Assembly (NCBI RefSeq): GCF_001652725.1
Contig: NZ_LWHJ01000027.1
Location: forward strand, 248,001-312,000
Source of the DNA: Pedobacter psychrophilus
Lineage (GTDB): Bacteria > Bacteroidota > Bacteroidia > Sphingobacteriales > Sphingobacteriaceae
Length of the DNA: 64,000 bases
Direction: 5' to 3'
Within the stretch, counting starts at the first letter, position 1, and each line of letters begins with the position of its first letter. The position numbers and the translations under genes are program-made. Below the pieces are notes generated by a model, which saw only the letters and a program-made list of their open reading frames with translations, had not been told where the DNA came from and did not search any database. Shown here one piece after another: positions 63,873 to 64,000 of the stretch.

Positions 63873-64000
63873 TTAAATACCTGCTGATGCTAAAAAACCA
63901 CCATCAACAGCAATGGTTGTACCCGTTACAAAACCTGATGCATTGTTATCTAAAAGATAATTCATGGTACCTAATAATTGCTCGGCTTTGCCAAATTCTT
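63873..64000 (-). CDS. SDR family oxidoreductase, partial
   Basis: Only the last 42 codons are in the window (in-frame from 63998 to the TAA at 63873). The tail NNASGFVTGTTIAVDGGFLASAGI has the VTGxxxxVDGGF motif at the end of classical short-chain dehydrogenases/reductases. With a mannonate-dehydratase-like gene downstream it may be a D-mannonate/fructuronate-type oxidoreductase, but that is inference. The catalytic part is outside the window. It is the most upstream visible gene of the minus-strand operon. Confidence 0.8.
   Translation of the reverse strand, partial: EFGKAEQLLGTMNYLLDNNASGFVTGTTIAVDGGFLASAGI

Overview
The window is AT-rich DNA from a Bacteroidota bacterium, most likely a Pedobacter-like member of the Sphingobacteriaceae. 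Supporting signs are a type IX secretion sorting domain, a DUF4199 protein, a BatA-type protein, an HU-CCDC81/SPOR protein, many CAZymes with lipoprotein or Sec signals, weak or absent Shine-Dalgarno sequences, and TAnnTTTG-type -7 promoter boxes. One tRNA, Leu(CAA), is present. I see no rRNA, CRISPR array, prophage or complete insertion sequence.

Left part (1-39 kb) is mostly core genes. In order: a cut lipoprotein gene, mreB and a frameshifted purH (minus strand); an NTF2-like lipoprotein and a YfcC-like carrier (plus); a six-gene minus-strand envelope operon (large TPR protein, outer-membrane barrel, HU/SPOR protein, ExbB, ExbD, TonB-like protein); pyrR-pyrB; ruvB; nuoA-nuoB; a BaiN/HI0933 flavoprotein; a YefM-YoeB toxin-antitoxin pair; alaS; a YiaK-type dehydrogenase; a BatA-type protein with an apparently non-catalytic dihydroorotase homologue; glycosyltransferases, one of them broken; a GH3-type acyl-amido synthetase; dxr; rseP; hscB; and tRNA-Leu.

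Right part (39.5-64 kb) is an accessory carbohydrate region. A plus-strand run encodes GH3, GH65, GH3, a T9SS-sorted beta-helix protein, an acetylxylan-esterase-like hydrolase and a GH125 alpha-mannosidase. A convergent minus-strand run encodes an SDR (cut by the edge), a beta-propeller protein, an SSS symporter, a mannonate-dehydratase-like enzyme, an RraA-like protein, an FAD/Fe-S oxidoreductase and a GH92 alpha-mannosidase. No SusC/SusD pair lies in the window. The two runs suggest extracytoplasmic release of sugars from mannose- and glucose-containing glycans, with uptake and breakdown of a sugar acid. That combined role is inference.

Where the two runs meet (52.5-53.8 kb) there has been rearrangement: a truncated second copy of the GH92 3' end, two copies of an ~85-bp hairpin repeat, and a lipoprotein gene with a nonsense codon. 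purH carries one apparent single-base loss and a glycosyltransferase carries two. All three are contractions of short homopolymer runs with an otherwise intact reading frame, so sequencing error is at least as likely as real decay.

The best candidates for under-described biology are the six-gene envelope operon, the dihydroorotase homologue that has lost its metal ligands, and a 40-residue membrane protein gene at 25533-25655.
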